Origin: Acetobacteraceae bacterium
Lineage (GTDB): Bacteria; Pseudomonadota; Alphaproteobacteria; Acetobacterales; Acetobacteraceae
DNA length: 29,541 nt
Assembly: GCA_027306955.1 (NCBI GenBank)
Contig: DAHUXX010000142.1
Coordinates: forward strand, 1 to 29,541
Direction of reading: 5' to 3'
This document shows, piece by piece, positions 7,867 to 15,919 of this stretch. The translations under genes were made by a program, and so were the position numbers. The notes under the pieces are model-generated. The model was not told the origin of the DNA and did not search any database. It was given only the letters and a program-made list of their open reading frames with translations. How positions within the stretch are numbered: position 1 is the first letter of the stretch; each line of letters starts with the position of its first letter.

Positions 7867-8919
7867 CTAGACCGTCGCCACCGGCGTTGCCGGCGAGCCC
7901 ACCGCGCCGGGCAGGCGCAACGGCGGCGCCGTCAGCAGGAACCGGCTGCGCCCCGCCTCGCGCAGCCAATCCGCCAGCGCCGTGAGGTGCCACAGCTCGC
8001 CGAGATAGACGCCGAGCCGGAACAGGCAATGCGCGTGCAGCGGCAGCGTGGCGCAGACATTCTCGGCACAGGGCTGCGCCGGATGTGCCTCGACCGCGTA
8101 ATTATCCGCGATCAGTGCCACCACGCCGCTCTCGCCGATCCAGTCGAGCAGCCTCTCGTCGCGCCCGTCGAGCGCCGGTGCCGAGGCAAACAGTTTCTCC
8201 CGGTCAGGCTTCTTGCCCATGCCGAGCAACATTTCCGCGAATCCCGTGCGCAGCAACACGAAATCTCCGGGTTCCACCAGCACGCGATCCGCCTCCAAGA
8301 TCCGCATCAGCCGCTCATAGCCAACGATTTCGGCGCGCGGGCCGGTATGCGCCAGCAGGTCCACCATCACGCCGCGCCCCTGCATGCAGGTGGCGGCCAT
8401 GTTCTCCACACCCAGCCGGTACGCCCCCGGCGCGCGCCCGGTCTCGCGCGCCTCGGTGCCCTTCCAGGCCAGTGGTCCCACGATGTCCTCGCCGGCGCGA
8501 TAGCCGTTGTAGAAACGGTCCTCAGGCACGCCGTCGCCGTCCGCATCGAACATCTGGCCGACATGCGCGAGGCTGTCCCACTGCGTCGAGTATTGCAGCG
8601 TCAGCAGCACGCGGTCGTCGCAGATCACGTCCGTCGCCGTCGGGTCGTCGCAGCGCAGCGGATAGGTCATGTTGGGCGCGCCGTGCTCGCGCCGCGTCGG
8701 CTCGAGCACCGGCGGGTTGCGCCGCGGGTTCAACACGTTGCCGCCGGGATAGTCGAGCGGCAGCGAGAGGCAGAAGCTGCGCCCCTCGCGCACCTCGGCG
8801 ATGCCCTGCAGCACCTTCTCGCGCGTGAGCAGGTTGAGTCGGCCCAACTGGTCGTCCGGTCCCCAATCGCCCCAGGTCGAACGCGGCGGGCGGCGCGTCC
8901 AGCGCGGTGCGGTGTCCAT
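7867..8919 (-). CDS. Cyclase-family (kynurenine-formamidase-like) hydrolase
   Basis: A 350-residue protein of the PF04199 cyclase/arylformamidase family. Visible signature parts are WGPDDQLGRLNLLT near the N-terminus, the metal-site variant YSTQWDSLAHVG around residue 112, GRGVMVDLLAH, and GDFVLLRTG. Longer family members of this subgroup have Gln in place of the first metal-site His, so the variant is probably normal. These enzymes hydrolyse amide or ester bonds using a bound divalent metal; the specific substrate is unknown. The ATG at 8919 shares its last base with the stop of the dioxygenase gene (TGATG), which sets the start despite a longer open frame upstream. Confidence 0.88.
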   Translation of the reverse strand: MDTAPRWTRRPPRSTWGDWGPDDQLGRLNLLTREKVLQGIAEVREGRSFCLSLPLDYPGGNVLNPRRNPPVLEPTRREHGAPNMTYPLRCDDPTATDVICDDRVLLTLQYSTQWDSLAHVGQMFDADGDGVPEDRFYNGYRAGEDIVGPLAWKGTEARETGRAPGAYRLGVENMAATCMQGRGVMVDLLAHTGPRAEIVGYERLMRILEADRVLVEPGDFVLLRTGFAEMLLGMGKKPDREKLFASAPALDGRDERLLDWIGESGVVALIADNYAVEAHPAQPCAENVCATLPLHAHCLFRLGVYLGELWHLTALADWLREAGRSRFLLTAPPLRLPGAVGSPATPVATV

Positions 8920-9809
8920 CACGCGGCCTGCGCCAGCGTCGGCGCCACGTCGGCCACCGTGGTGCGCCGCAACTCGCGCACCTCGTTCGCGGGATAGGCG
9001 CGGGCGCGGTGCATGGTCACGCGGTTGTCCCACATCACCAGGTCGTGCGGCGACCAGCGATGCACGTGCACGCGCTCGCGCTGTGTCGCGTGTTCGGTAA
9101 GATCGCGCAACAACATCCGCGCCTCCGGCACCGGCATACCGCGGATCGCCCCGGCATGACTCGCGAGGTAGAGGGAAAGCCGCCCCGTGACCGGATGGCG
9201 CCGCACCAGGCGCTGCGGCACGGGCCGCCAGCGCTCGCGCTCCGCCTCGGTCCAGTCCTCGAATCCGAGCGAGCCGCGCGAATAGAGCTGGCTGTGCTCG
9301 GCGACGAGGTCGCGGATCTCCGTCTGTGTCGCGGCGTCGAGCGTGTCCCAGGCCGCGCGCATGTCCGCAAATTCCGTGTTGCCGCCACGGCTCGTCAGCA
9401 GCCGCGCCGACAGGATGGAATATTTCGCCGGCGTCGCCTTGAAGCTGCTGTCGCTGTGCCAGAGCATGTTGCCGAGCCCGAACAGCCGCCGCCGGTCGTC
9501 GCGCGCCAGCACCTCGCCGTTCTTGCCGAGGTTGGAGATGTCATTGAGGTGCGGCTCCGCCAGCCGCCGGTCCGCGCCTTGCGCGATATCCCCGGTCGCC
9601 AGCTCCAGCTCGCCGAAGCAACGCCCGAAGGCGAGCTGCTGCTCGTCGGTGATGTCCTGCCCCGGGAAATGCAGCACGGCGTAACCGTCCATGCCGGCCT
9701 CGATCGCCGCCACACTCGCGGCAGCGAGCGGTTGGCGCAGGTCGATGCCGGTCACAACGCCGAAGAAGCCCGGCCGTTCCAGCGGGCTCGAGGGACGAAT
9801 GGCGAGCAT
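8919..9809 (-). CDS. TauD/TfdA-family 2-oxoglutarate-dependent dioxygenase
   Basis: A 296-residue Fe(II)/2-oxoglutarate oxygenase. The metal triad is visible: His118 and Asp120 in MLWHSDSSF, and His267 in VTMHRAR. An Arg at 281-282 (LRRTTVAD) fits 2-oxoglutarate carboxylate binding, and Thr145 lies in GGNTEFADM. The overall pattern is nearest to the TfdA/alpha-ketoglutarate-dependent hydroxylases of xenobiotic or acid catabolism. The substrate is not predictable. A strong AGGAGG ribosome binding site (9816-9821) stands 6 bases before the ATG, which fixes the start. It begins 23 bases after the PLP-enzyme stop and couples to the cyclase gene by a 1-base overlap. Confidence 0.92.
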   Translation of the reverse strand: MLAIRPSSPLERPGFFGVVTGIDLRQPLAAASVAAIEAGMDGYAVLHFPGQDITDEQQLAFGRCFGELELATGDIAQGADRRLAEPHLNDISNLGKNGEVLARDDRRRLFGLGNMLWHSDSSFKATPAKYSILSARLLTSRGGNTEFADMRAAWDTLDAATQTEIRDLVAEHSQLYSRGSLGFEDWTEAERERWRPVPQRLVRRHPVTGRLSLYLASHAGAIRGMPVPEARMLLRDLTEHATQRERVHVHRWSPHDLVMWDNRVTMHRARAYPANEVRELRRTTVADVAPTLAQAA

Positions 9810-9815
9810 GCGTTT

Positions 9816-9821
9816 CCTCCT
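9816..9821 (-). promoter_or_regulatory. Ribosome binding site of the TauD-family gene
   Basis: A perfect AGGAGG on the minus strand, 6 bases ahead of the ATG at 9809. It decides the start against a much longer upstream open frame. Confidence 0.8.
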
Positions 9822-9832
9822 GTTTTGCCACG

Positions 9833-10972
9833 CTATAGCACGCCCTGCAGGATGTCCCCGAGCCGTTCGAAATCCGCCGCCGCGTTGTAGGCCTGGGCGG
9901 AAATCCGCAGCCACAGCGCGCCCCCCAGCGCATGCACCGGCGCGTCGCAGCCGGCATCCATCAGCCGCCCGCGCAGCGCCAGCGCCACCTCCGCGGTGGC
10001 CGAACCCGGCACGCGCACCGTCGCCATCGCGCCGCCGATGCCGTTGCCATGCCCCGTCTCGGTGCCCAGCCGCGCCGCGAGCCGCGCCGAGGCCTCCGCG
10101 GCCAGCAACGTGTTGCGTGCCATCAGCGCCGTCCCGCCGAGCGAGGCGTGGAAATCCAGCGCCGTCCCGATCGCCAGATAGGCGGTCGGATCGATCGTCC
10201 CGGTCCAGTCGAATTCCGCGACGAAGCCGCGGCCCAGCCCGTGGCTGATCACCGCCGGATGCAGCCCCGCCTGCGCCTCGCGCCGCGCGTGCAGGAAGGC
10301 GCAACCCTTCGGCGCAAACAGCCATTTATGCGCGTTGCCGGTGTACCAATCGGCCCCGATCGCCCCGACATCGAGTGCCACGTGGCCGGGAGCGTGCGCC
10401 CCGTCCACCAGCACGCGCACATCGCGGGCATGGCACAGCGCCACCATCTCCGCGATCGGCACCACCACGGCGCTCGGCGAGGTGATGTGGTCGAGCACCG
10501 CGATCCGCGTCCGGGGCGTGATCGCCGCGCCAACGCTCGCCACCATCTCCGCCGCGTCGGGCCGTGGCCAGGGCAGCGCCGCCTCCACCAGGCGCGCACC
10601 GGTCTGTTGTGCGACGTAGCGCGCCGTGTTGCGCACCGCGCCATAGACGTGGCTCAGCATCAGGATCTCGTCGCCCGGCACGAGGGCGAGCGAGCGCAGC
10701 ACCGCGTTCACCCCGGTGGTCGCGTTCGGCACGAAGGCGAGATCCTCCGCCGCCGCGCCGACATAGGCGGCGAGGCGCGCCGCCGCCTCGCGCAGCGCGC
10801 CTGGCAGCACGCGGTTGAAGAAGCGCGAGGTCTGCGCCTCCATCACGCCGCGCCAGCGGTCCTGCTCGGCCAGCACCGCGCGCGGCGTCGCGCCATAGGA
10901 GCCGTGATTGACGGTGCAGGCGCCGGGATCGATCAGGAACGCGTCGCGGATCGCCTCACCGAGCGCGCGCAT
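9833..10972 (-). CDS. PLP-dependent class V aminotransferase-fold protein (isopenicillin-N epimerase-like)
   Basis: A 379-residue fold-type I PLP enzyme. The N-terminus VNHGSYGATPR, the FVPNATTGVN phosphate-site loop, VLVDGAHAPG (Asp190, contacting the PLP ring nitrogen) and NAHKWLFAPKG (Lys216, Schiff-base lysine) are all present. This set is characteristic of CefD/isopenicillin-N-epimerase-like proteins. Such proteins are widespread outside beta-lactam producers and act as epimerases, desulfurases or lyases. Nothing else in the window suggests beta-lactam synthesis, so the name indicates similarity only. It starts 1 base after the amidase stop, so it belongs to the same transcript. Confidence 0.9.
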   Translation of the reverse strand: MRALGEAIRDAFLIDPGACTVNHGSYGATPRAVLAEQDRWRGVMEAQTSRFFNRVLPGALREAAARLAAYVGAAAEDLAFVPNATTGVNAVLRSLALVPGDEILMLSHVYGAVRNTARYVAQQTGARLVEAALPWPRPDAAEMVASVGAAITPRTRIAVLDHITSPSAVVVPIAEMVALCHARDVRVLVDGAHAPGHVALDVGAIGADWYTGNAHKWLFAPKGCAFLHARREAQAGLHPAVISHGLGRGFVAEFDWTGTIDPTAYLAIGTALDFHASLGGTALMARNTLLAAEASARLAARLGTETGHGNGIGGAMATVRVPGSATAEVALALRGRLMDAGCDAPVHALGGALWLRISAQAYNAAADFERLGDILQGVL

Positions 10973-10973
10973 C

Positions 10974-12353
10974 TCAGCCCGCCGGCCGCAGCCCGCGCTC
11001 GCCCAGCTCCCGCTCGATCACATGCCCCGCGCGAAACACGGTCGGCTCCTGCCAGGCGTGCCCCACCACCTGCACGGCGACCGGCAGCCCGCCCTCGCCG
11101 AACCCGGCGCAGACGCTGAGCGACGGCAATCCCGTCAGGTTGAACGGCGCCATGAACCCAGGCTTCGCCACCGCGGTCCATTTCGATACGGATTCGATCA
11201 GCGGGGCCTCGGATTGCGCACCCGCCACAAGCAGCAGGTCGAGATCGGCCATCGCCGCGCGAGTCGCCGCCACCAGTTCGCGCCGCCGTCGCAGCGCCTG
11301 GATGTAGTCGGTGGCGCTCATCACCGCGCCCATCGCCAGGCGGGAGCGCATGACGTCGCCGTATTCATGGAAGCGCCTGGTGATCCACGGCTCGTGCAAT
11401 GCCCAGGCCTCGGCATGCAGGATCAGGCTGTTCGCCGACTGGTAGTCCATCAGCGGCGGCAGCGTCACGTCGCGCACCGCGGCCCCGCCGGCCGCCAGCA
11501 CCCGCGCCGCATCCTCAACCGCGCGCGCACAGCCGGGGGTCACCGGGTTGTCGCGCTCGTGGAAATGCCGCGCCACGCCGACACGTAGCCCTTGTACGGA
11601 GCCGCCGATGCCAGCGGAAAAATCCGGAACCGGAACATTGGCGCTGGCCGGGTCGAGCGGATCGTGGCCCGCCATCGCCTGCAGCAGCAGCGCGCAATCC
11701 TCCGCGGTCCATGCCAGCGGCCCGGCGTGATCGAGCGAAAACGAGAGGGGGATGATCCCCCGGCGCGAGCAGCGCCCATAGGTCGGCTTGATCCCGGCTA
11801 TGCCGCACAGCGCCGCGGGCCCGCGGATCGAGCCGCCGGTGTCCGAACCCGTGCCGCCCAGGATCATCCCGTCTGCCACCGCCGCGCCGGTGCCGGAGGA
11901 GGAGCCGGAGGTGAAGCGCGTCGTTTCCCACGGGTTGCGCGCCGGCGGCCAGGGCAGGTCGAAGCTCGGCCCGCCGATCGCGAATTCGTGCGTCGCGAGC
12001 TTGCCCACCAGCACCACGCCCGCGCCCGCGAGCTGGGCCACGGTCTGCGCGTCCGCCACCGGCACATGGTCGGCGAGCAGCCGCGAATGCGCCGTGGTCG
12101 GCAGGCCGGCGGTCTCGTAGATGTCCTTGTGCCCGATCGGGATGCCGTCGAGCGGCCCGCGCAGGGTGCGGCGCATCTGCCGCCCCTCCGCCGCGCGCGC
12201 GTCGGCAAGTGCGCGCTCCGGCGTCCGCAGGATGAAGGCGTGCAGCACCGGGTCGCGCGCCTCCACCCTGGCCAGGCATGCCTCGGTGAGTTCCACCGGC
12301 GAGAGCGTGCGCGCCGCGATCGCCCTTGCGGCTTCGGCGATCGTCGGCGTCAT
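10974..12353 (-). CDS. Amidase signature family amidohydrolase
   Basis: A 459-residue amidase with the Ser-cisSer-Lys triad visible: Lys76 in IPIGHKD, the cis-Ser in GSSSGTGAAVADG (residues 150-162) and nucleophilic Ser175 in GSDTGGSIRGPA. The family hydrolyses small amides, carbamoylated compounds or glutaminyl-tRNA partners. There is no GatB beside it, so a free metabolic amidase is more likely than a GatA. The start at 12353 overlaps the stop of the 65-residue upstream gene by 4 bases (ATGA), a GatC/GatA-like arrangement. An in-frame extension upstream is only the antisense-like shadow of that small gene's region. The substrate is unknown, but the preceding ABC transporter for amide/amino-acid ligands suggests an imported amide. 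Confidence 0.92.
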   Translation of the reverse strand: MTPTIAEAARAIAARTLSPVELTEACLARVEARDPVLHAFILRTPERALADARAAEGRQMRRTLRGPLDGIPIGHKDIYETAGLPTTAHSRLLADHVPVADAQTVAQLAGAGVVLVGKLATHEFAIGGPSFDLPWPPARNPWETTRFTSGSSSGTGAAVADGMILGGTGSDTGGSIRGPAALCGIAGIKPTYGRCSRRGIIPLSFSLDHAGPLAWTAEDCALLLQAMAGHDPLDPASANVPVPDFSAGIGGSVQGLRVGVARHFHERDNPVTPGCARAVEDAARVLAAGGAAVRDVTLPPLMDYQSANSLILHAEAWALHEPWITRRFHEYGDVMRSRLAMGAVMSATDYIQALRRRRELVAATRAAMADLDLLLVAGAQSEAPLIESVSKWTAVAKPGFMAPFNLTGLPSLSVCAGFGEGGLPVAVQVVGHAWQEPTVFRAGHVIERELGERGLRPAG

Positions 12354-12547
12354 GCCTTGTCGTCCACGCTGAAGATATGCGCCGGTTCCGCCTCGCGCGG
12401 GCGAGAACCGCCGGCGCGGACGTTTTCCATCATCGCCGCGAAGGACTGGAAACCGCTGTTGTAGAGGTCGCTTATTTCGGCCTCGGGCAGGTCGAGCCCC
12501 GCGCGGCGGAGCAGGGTGGCAAACTCGGCTTGGTTCAGGCTCGGCAT
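12350..12547 (-). CDS. Small GatC/AtzG-like protein coupled to the amidase
   Basis: A 65-residue protein starting MPSLNQAEFATLLRRAGLDL and ending in a PREAEPAHIFSV segment. The pattern (helix with LDLPEAEISDL, second helix, then a Pro-Arg-Glu-x-Glu-Pro stretch leading to a hydrophobic end) resembles GatC and the DUF4089/AtzG-type small subunits. AtzG is known to wrap and stabilise the amidase AtzE. Support here: an AAGGAGGG-type ribosome binding site 9 bases upstream (12557-12562 core), a 4-base ATGA overlap with the amidase, and the matching gene order. The identification rests on pattern and context, not on a search. A longer in-frame extension up to 12700 is not needed and runs into the ATPase gene. 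Confidence 0.72.
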   Translation of the reverse strand: MPSLNQAEFATLLRRAGLDLPEAEISDLYNSGFQSFAAMMENVRAGGSRPREAEPAHIFSVDDKA

Positions 12548-12605
12548 GGGCGTGGCCCTCCTTCGCTTGAAGCCTGCGCCGGCCGTGCGCCGCGCGCAAC
12601 GGGGG

Positions 12606-14069
12606 CTACAGCAATCCCGCGCCCGCTTCCTCCGCCAGCCGGTCCGGCGCGCCTTCCCACACGATGCGCGCATGCTCCAGCACATAGACGCGGTCAGCAT
12701 GCGGCAGCGCGAACGTCACGTTCTGCTCGCCCAGCAGCACCGTGATGTCGGTGGTGTTGCGCAACGTCTCCAGCGCGCGCGACAGCAGCTCCAGGATCAC
12801 CGGCGCGAGCCCCAGCGTCGGCTCGTCGAGGATCAGCAGCTGCGGGCGCATCATCAGCGCCCGCGCGATCGCCAGCATCTGCTGCTCGCCGCCTGAGAGC
12901 GTGCGCGCCGCCTGGCCCTCGCGCTCGCGCAGGATCGGGAACAGGCTGTAGAGCCAGTCCCGTCGCTCCGCCATCGATCCCGGCGACTGGTGCTGCCCGC
13001 CGAGTTCCAGGTTCTCGCGTACCGTCATATCGCCGAACAGCTCGCGGCTCTCCGGGCACTGCACCAGGCCCTGGCGCGCGATCGTCGCGGCACTGCGCCC
13101 GGCGAGCCTGCGTGCCGCGAAGGCGATCGAGCCCTGGTAGGGCACGAGGCCGGAGATGGCGTTGAACAGCGTCGTCTTGCCCGCACCGTTGAGGCCGACC
13201 ACGGAGACGAACTCGCCCTTGCGGATACGCAACGAGACGTTTTCCAGAGCCTGCGCCTTGCCGTAGAAGACGGAGACGTCCGAAACCTCGAGCAGCGGTG
13301 CCTCGTCGGTCGTCGCGCGCGCGGGCCGGCTCGCATGCGCGATCTCGCCGCCGAGATAGACGCGGCGCACGGTCTCATCGCGCATCACCTCCTCGGCGCT
13401 GCCCTCGGCAATCCGCTCGCCGAGATACATCGCGAAGATCCGGTCGACGAGCGCGGCCACGCCCTTCACGTTGTGGTCGACCAGCAGCACTGCGTGCCCG
13501 GCCTCGCGGAAGGTGCGGATCAGGGCAGAGAAGTCAGCGACCTCGGCTGCCGTGAGCCCGGCGAAGGGCTCGTCCACCAGCACCACCTTAGGGTCGCGCG
13601 CCACCGCTCGCGCCAGTTCCATGCGGCGCAGATCGGCAAAGGGCAGGGTGGCGGGAAACCGGTCGAGCACGTTCGCCAGTCCGACGCGCCTGGCGATTGC
13701 CCGGGCCCGCTCCACCACCTCGCGCCCGGCGCGCAGGCGGAGCAGGCTGTCCGGCAGCAGCGCCAGCATGATGTTCTCGAGCACGGTCTGCCGGTGCAGC
13801 GGGCGCGAATGCTGGAACACCAGGCCCACGCCAGCGCGCGCGATGCGGTGCGTGGGCCAGCCCGCGACCTCCTCGCCCTCGATGCGCACGCTGCCGGTGT
13901 TGGGCTTCTCGATGCCCATGACGAGCTTCATCACCGTCGACTTGCCGGAGCCGTTCGGCCCGATCAGCCCCACGATCTCGCCGGAGCGCACGGAGAAGGA
14001 GACATCCTTCACCGCGACCAGGCCGCCGAAGCGCTTGGTCAGCCCCTCGACCTCGAGCAGCGCAGTCAT
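12606..14069 (-). CDS. Fused LivG-LivF-type branched-chain amino-acid/amide ABC transporter ATPase
   Basis: 487 residues holding two ATP-binding domains that are normally separate proteins. Domain 1 (LivG-like, about 1-245) has Walker A GPNGSGKST at 37-45, Walker B VVLVDEP with Glu167, and His199; its ABC signature reads LPFAD at 142-146 instead of the usual LS-G-Q type. Domain 2 (LivF-like, about 258-487) has Walker A GLNGAGKTT at 292-300, canonical LSGGE at 391-395, Walker B LLILDEP with Glu416, and GEQN in place of the H-loop His, as is usual for LivF. A Thr/Asp-rich linker of about 12 residues joins them with no stop. It drives import through LivH/LivM and overlaps livM by 4 bases. Confidence 0.93.
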   Translation of the reverse strand: MTALLEVEGLTKRFGGLVAVKDVSFSVRSGEIVGLIGPNGSGKSTVMKLVMGIEKPNTGSVRIEGEEVAGWPTHRIARAGVGLVFQHSRPLHRQTVLENIMLALLPDSLLRLRAGREVVERARAIARRVGLANVLDRFPATLPFADLRRMELARAVARDPKVVLVDEPFAGLTAAEVADFSALIRTFREAGHAVLLVDHNVKGVAALVDRIFAMYLGERIAEGSAEEVMRDETVRRVYLGGEIAHASRPARATTDEAPLLEVSDVSVFYGKAQALENVSLRIRKGEFVSVVGLNGAGKTTLFNAISGLVPYQGSIAFAARRLAGRSAATIARQGLVQCPESRELFGDMTVRENLELGGQHQSPGSMAERRDWLYSLFPILREREGQAARTLSGGEQQMLAIARALMMRPQLLILDEPTLGLAPVILELLSRALETLRNTTDITVLLGEQNVTFALPHADRVYVLEHARIVWEGAPDRLAEEAGAGLL

Positions 14070-14986
14070 GCGCCCTCGCGCACGATGAAGCGTCCGAGCA
14101 GCCCGCCGGGGAAGAACAGGATCACGAGCAGGGCGAACGCCGAAACGATGAAGGTGGAAAGCTGTCCTACCGGGCGCAACAGCTCGCCCGCGACAATGAG
14201 GAAGATGGCCCCGACCGCGCCGCCCAGGATGGTACGCCGGCCGCCGAGCACGGCCGCGATGATCACCTGCACACCGATCGAGATATCGACCACCGAGTCC
14301 GTCGATACGGTACCGAGATAGAACACCAGCATCGCGCCGGCGAGGCCCGAGACGAGGGCGGAGATGCAGAACGCGGCCAGCTTGTGGCGCACCACGTTGA
14401 AGCCCAACGCCGCGGCCTCGATCGCGTCCTGCCCCGAGGCCTGTAGAATCAGCCCCACCGCCGAGCGCGACAGCGCGAACAGCCCGAGCGCCACGATGCC
14501 CGCGACCCCGAGCGCATACCAGTAGTTCACCCGCGACGAGATCGCGAGCACGTCCGGCAGGTCAAGCCCGATCTCGCCCCCGGTGAAGCCCGCGAAGATG
14601 ACGATGACGTTCTGCAACAGCAGCACCGCGACCAGCGTCACCAGGCCGAAATACGGCCCGCTGAGCCGCAGCGCCGGCACCGCCAGCAGCAGCCCGGCCA
14701 CCACCGCAGCCAGCGCGCCAACCGGCACGCAGGCGATGATCGGCCAGTGCGCGTAATGGTTCAACAGCCCCGCCGTGTAGGCGCCCACGCCGATGAGGAA
14801 GGACGGGCCGAAATTCACCTCGCCCGCGAAACCGAACAGCAGGTCCCAACCCATGGCGAAGACGCCGAAATAGAGCGCGCTGGTCATCAGACCCAGCACG
14901 TAGCCGCCGACGCCCGCGAAGGGCAGCAGCGCCATCAGGGCGATGACTGCGGCCGTCCCCAGAAGAGTCTTGGGCGTCGACATCAT
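14066..14986 (-). CDS. LivM-type branched-chain amino-acid/amide ABC transporter permease
   Basis: A 306-residue integral membrane protein of the LivM family, with the motifs GWDLLFGFAGEVNFGPSFLIGVGAYTAGLL near the N-terminus and GGRRTILGGAVGA near residue 250, plus about nine hydrophobic segments. It forms the inner-membrane pore with LivH for high-affinity uptake by the HAAT family. Tandem ATGs at 14986 and 14983 allow two starts; the first overlaps the livH stop by 4 bases. The stop overlaps the ATPase start by 4 bases. Ligand specificity lies with the binding protein and cannot be told from this subunit. Confidence 0.93.
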   Translation of the reverse strand: MMSTPKTLLGTAAVIALMALLPFAGVGGYVLGLMTSALYFGVFAMGWDLLFGFAGEVNFGPSFLIGVGAYTAGLLNHYAHWPIIACVPVGALAAVVAGLLLAVPALRLSGPYFGLVTLVAVLLLQNVIVIFAGFTGGEIGLDLPDVLAISSRVNYWYALGVAGIVALGLFALSRSAVGLILQASGQDAIEAAALGFNVVRHKLAAFCISALVSGLAGAMLVFYLGTVSTDSVVDISIGVQVIIAAVLGGRRTILGGAVGAIFLIVAGELLRPVGQLSTFIVSAFALLVILFFPGGLLGRFIVREGA

Positions 14987-15858
14987 CGCCGCCCCAGCAG
15001 CCCCTGCGGGCGCAGATAGACGACGATCACCAGCAGCAGCAGCACCGGCACGGTGCGGATCGAGGGATTGACGAGATATGCCGTCAGGCTTTCGAGATAG
15101 CCCACGACATAGGCGGCAACCAGCGATCCGGTCACACTGCCCAGCCCGCCGAGCACGACGATGGAAAAGGCGCTTGCCGTGAGTTGCCCCGCGTTGTCCG
15201 AGGACACGCCGAGGAAGCTGCCGAGCAGCACGCCCGCGATTCCCGCCAGCACGCCATAGATGGTCCAGACCAGCAAATGGATCGAACCGAGTTCGAAGCC
15301 GCAGAGCGTCAGCCCACGCGGATTGATGGCCGCGGCCATCAGCGCCTTACCGCCGCGCGTACGGTTCACCAGCAACCAGAGCAGGCCCATGGCGAGCCAT
15401 GCGATCGCCGCGATCGCGATCTCGGTGCGCGGCGTGCGTACGCCGAGGATGTTCACCACCCCGCCGATCAGCGGCAGCACCGTCTTCGGGTTGTTGGTGA
15501 AGACGTAGGCGATCACCTCCTGCACCATGATGCCCCAGAGCAGCGTGCCGGTCAGGACGAAGATCTCCTTCTCCTCGCGCGCGATGGCACGCGACTTCTG
15601 GATCGGGCGCACGACGATCCCGTAGGTCACGAGCGAAACGATCACGCTGGCGCCGACGCCGATCAGTGCGCCGCCATATGGTCCGGCGCCGAACGAGCCG
15701 GCCACCAGCCACGCCACCACCGCGGCAGTGACCATGATCGAGCCATGGCTGAGGTTGAGCACGCCAGACACGCCAAAGATCAGCGTAAAGCCGATGGCAC
15801 CGGTGGCGTAGAGAGAACTGATCGCAAACCCGTCGATCAGGATCTGCAGTGCTTTCAT
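14983..15858 (-). CDS. LivH-type branched-chain amino-acid/amide ABC transporter permease
   Basis: A 291-residue permease with the LivH N-terminal pattern (GFAISSLYATGAIGFTLIFG, then GVLNLSHGSIMV) and a C-terminal VLGGLGSVTGSLVAAYVVG block; hydrophobic helices throughout. It partners LivM in the HAAT importer. Only a weak AGGG precedes the ATG at 15858. It begins 61 bases after the binding-protein stop, beyond a GC-rich stem-loop, and overlaps livM by 4 bases. Confidence 0.93.
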   Translation of the reverse strand: MKALQILIDGFAISSLYATGAIGFTLIFGVSGVLNLSHGSIMVTAAVVAWLVAGSFGAGPYGGALIGVGASVIVSLVTYGIVVRPIQKSRAIAREEKEIFVLTGTLLWGIMVQEVIAYVFTNNPKTVLPLIGGVVNILGVRTPRTEIAIAAIAWLAMGLLWLLVNRTRGGKALMAAAINPRGLTLCGFELGSIHLLVWTIYGVLAGIAGVLLGSFLGVSSDNAGQLTASAFSIVVLGGLGSVTGSLVAAYVVGYLESLTAYLVNPSIRTVPVLLLLVIVVYLRPQGLLGRR

Positions 15859-15887
15859 GGGGACCCTGAGCAGGCGGTAGGGAAGGC

Positions 15888-15912
15888 GGGCGGGGCCGCA
15901 GGGACCCCGCCC
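15888..15912 (-). terminator. Intercistronic stem-loop between binding protein and livH
   Basis: A perfect 8-bp GC stem (left arm 15888-15895, right arm 15905-15912) with a 9-base loop. It lies 7 bases after the binding-protein stop on the minus strand and has no T-run behind it. It is likely a partial terminator or 3'-end stabiliser that lets the binding protein be made in excess of the membrane subunits. Its position and symmetry are seen directly; the role is inferred. Confidence 0.5.
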
Positions 15913-15919
15913 ATCCGCA

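Noticed and set aside
9810..10325. N-terminal extension of the dioxygenase frame
   Set aside because: Overlaps the PLP-enzyme gene and lacks family sequence; a perfect AGGAGG supports the start at 9809.
9833..10972. Beta-lactam biosynthesis from the CefD-like gene
   Set aside because: No synthetase or other beta-lactam genes in the window; the similarity is to a wide PLP family.
10974..12353. Amidase as GatA of the tRNA amidotransferase
   Set aside because: No GatB nearby, catabolic neighbours, and a transport operon context; more likely a metabolic amidase.
12990..14321. 443-codon plus-strand frame opposite the LivG-LivF fusion
   Set aside because: The minus strand encodes complete ATPase motifs; this is their complement.
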